A DNA stretch of 33,220 nucleotides from Geobacillus icigianus (GTDB taxonomy: Bacteria > Bacillota > Bacilli > Bacillales > Anoxybacillaceae): contig NZ_JPYA01000057.1 in NCBI RefSeq assembly GCF_000750005.1, forward strand, positions 1 through 33,220, in the 5' to 3' direction. Positions 32,677-33,220 of the stretch are shown here, one piece after another. Position numbers and translations under genes: made by a program. The notes beneath the pieces are model-generated. The model had not been told where the DNA came from. It saw only the letters and a program-made list of their open reading frames with translations, and did not search any database. The number at the start of each line of letters is the position of its first letter. The stretch's first letter is position 1.

Positions 32677-32820
32677 TAGTTTGTCGTATGGATGGATCGA
32701 AATCCGTTCACGCAACGCTTCTGAGGATGATGAAAATTTAGTGGTTTGTCGTATACCGCGTTCGCTTGATAAAGCGCGGCAAGATGTCGAGGAGATGATG
32801 AAAATTTAGCAGTTTGTCGC
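32665..32820. repeat. Three spaced copies of the ilvD stop-codon region
   Basis: ATGAAAATTTAG followed by x-x-GTTTGTCG occurs at 32665 (the end of ilvD), 32730 and 32798, spaced 65 and 68 nt, each about 23 nt long. The sequences between the copies are not alike. Confidence 0.8.
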
Positions 32821-32850
32821 CTAGCAGAGGCGGAAGCGCATATGATCACG

Positions 32851-32886
32851 AAGGGGATCCAGCCGTTGACGGATCCCCTTTTTTAT
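32851..32886 (+). terminator. Terminator of ilvD
   Basis: AAGGGGATCC and GGATCCCCTT form a perfect 10-bp stem around a 10-nt loop, followed by TTTTTATTTTG. Confidence 0.85.
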
Positions 32887-33183
32887 TTTGTCGCGCCGAT
32901 TTCACGATATGAAAAGCGTATTCGACTATATAAGTTGCAATTTGGGTTTACATGGCATTGTTCAATCTTCTTGTCACCGTGCCAGCTTGTCAGGTGATAA
33001 AGCCGGGACATGGAGGTCGGAAATTCTTTATTACAACCTATATCGTATGAAGCACGGGAGCGCCGCAAACAACGCCTTTGGCGCGGACTTCGGCTGCGGG
33101 GCGCCTGTTTCTGCGTGCCTTTGTCAGAAACGAAGAACCGAAAGCGGCTGCTTTTTTCTTGGCGGATGAAGGCAAAAACGATA
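32887..33183. other. Gene-free stretch at the window end
   Basis: I see no protein-coding pattern, RNA gene or known repeat. A small weak hairpin (AAAGC-GGCT-GCTTT followed by T residues) occurs near 33140-33160. Confidence 0.3.
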
Positions 33184-33212
33184 TTGACATTTTATAATAT
33201 TTAGACTATTTT
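33184..33212 (+). promoter_or_regulatory. Possible promoter pointing out of the window
   Basis: A perfect TTGACA (33184-33189) is followed after 17 bp by TATTTT (33207-33212) in AT-rich DNA. Any gene it serves lies beyond the window. Confidence 0.35.
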
Positions 33213-33220
33213 AAGATTAG

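Noticed and set aside
31699..32715. A 338-residue open frame on the minus strand under ilvD
   Set aside because: It is the antisense of a strongly conserved gene; its composition (many Arg, His, Phe) is what GC-rich antisense frames give, and it has no start site.

Overview
The window looks like chromosome from a thermophilic Bacillales, most likely Geobacillus (inference). The reasons are strong AGGAGG-type ribosome binding sites, a yhbD-yhbE-yhbF gene order, a proline T-box in front of proBA, a YkcB/YkcC-like glycosyltransferase pair, and GC-rich housekeeping genes flanking a visibly more AT-rich defence island.

Layout. 1-1737: the 3' end of a collagen-like gene made of Gly-Pro-Val/Ala triplets, convergent with a family-2 glycosyltransferase carrying TPR-like repeats. 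2069-5661: a yhbD/yhbE/yhbF-like operon (an HTH protein and two bactofilin-like proteins) followed by a 14-TM drug-exporter-type MFS gene. 5662-9225: a membrane fatty-acid desaturase and a half-size EamA transporter on the minus strand, then a Cof-type HAD phosphatase, interspersed with copies of a 140-bp repeat. 9226-19900: a type III-B (Cmr) CRISPR-Cas island. It contains a cas6 relic joined to a histidine-phosphatase remnant, a CARF-HEPN gene of the TM1812/Csx2 type, cmr1, cmr2 (cas10), cmr3, an insertion of two 140-bp elements plus a beheaded gene, then cmr4, cmr5, cmr6, and a CRISPR with one spacer. 20189-22700: aroD, a shikimate kinase gene and an unknown membrane-anchored protein. 22857-27229: a hendecad-repeat coiled-coil protein, then a GT39 / GT2 / GtrA-like cell-envelope glycosylation set. 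27297-30475: a threonine aldolase pseudogene and proBA under a T-box. 30706-33220: a frameshifted small gene, ilvD, its terminator and an apparently empty 3' end. I saw no tRNA, rRNA or transposase gene.

How the genes work together. Cmr1-6 should form the crRNA-guided effector. Cmr2 keeps the GGDD cyclase motif but begins directly at the D1 region with no HD nuclease domain, and the neighbouring CARF-HEPN protein is the obvious target of a cyclic oligoadenylate signal. The locus lacks cas1 and cas2 and has only a fragment of cas6, so crRNA maturation would have to be supplied from elsewhere in the genome.

Most interesting signal. A family of about eight intergenic elements of about 140 bp lies between 5.7 and 19.7 kb. 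They have inverted ends related to GAAGGCTGGTGA, CTAG at both edges and a central TTTCTCAAxTxGAgAAA motif. No transposase is nearby, so they look like MITEs. Two near-identical copies of a CRISPR leader plus first repeat flank the Cmr operon (9469-9622 and 19598-19757), and most of each leader is itself an inverted copy of this element family. Separately, five intergenic regions carry unrelated short direct repeats spaced 59-75 nt apart.
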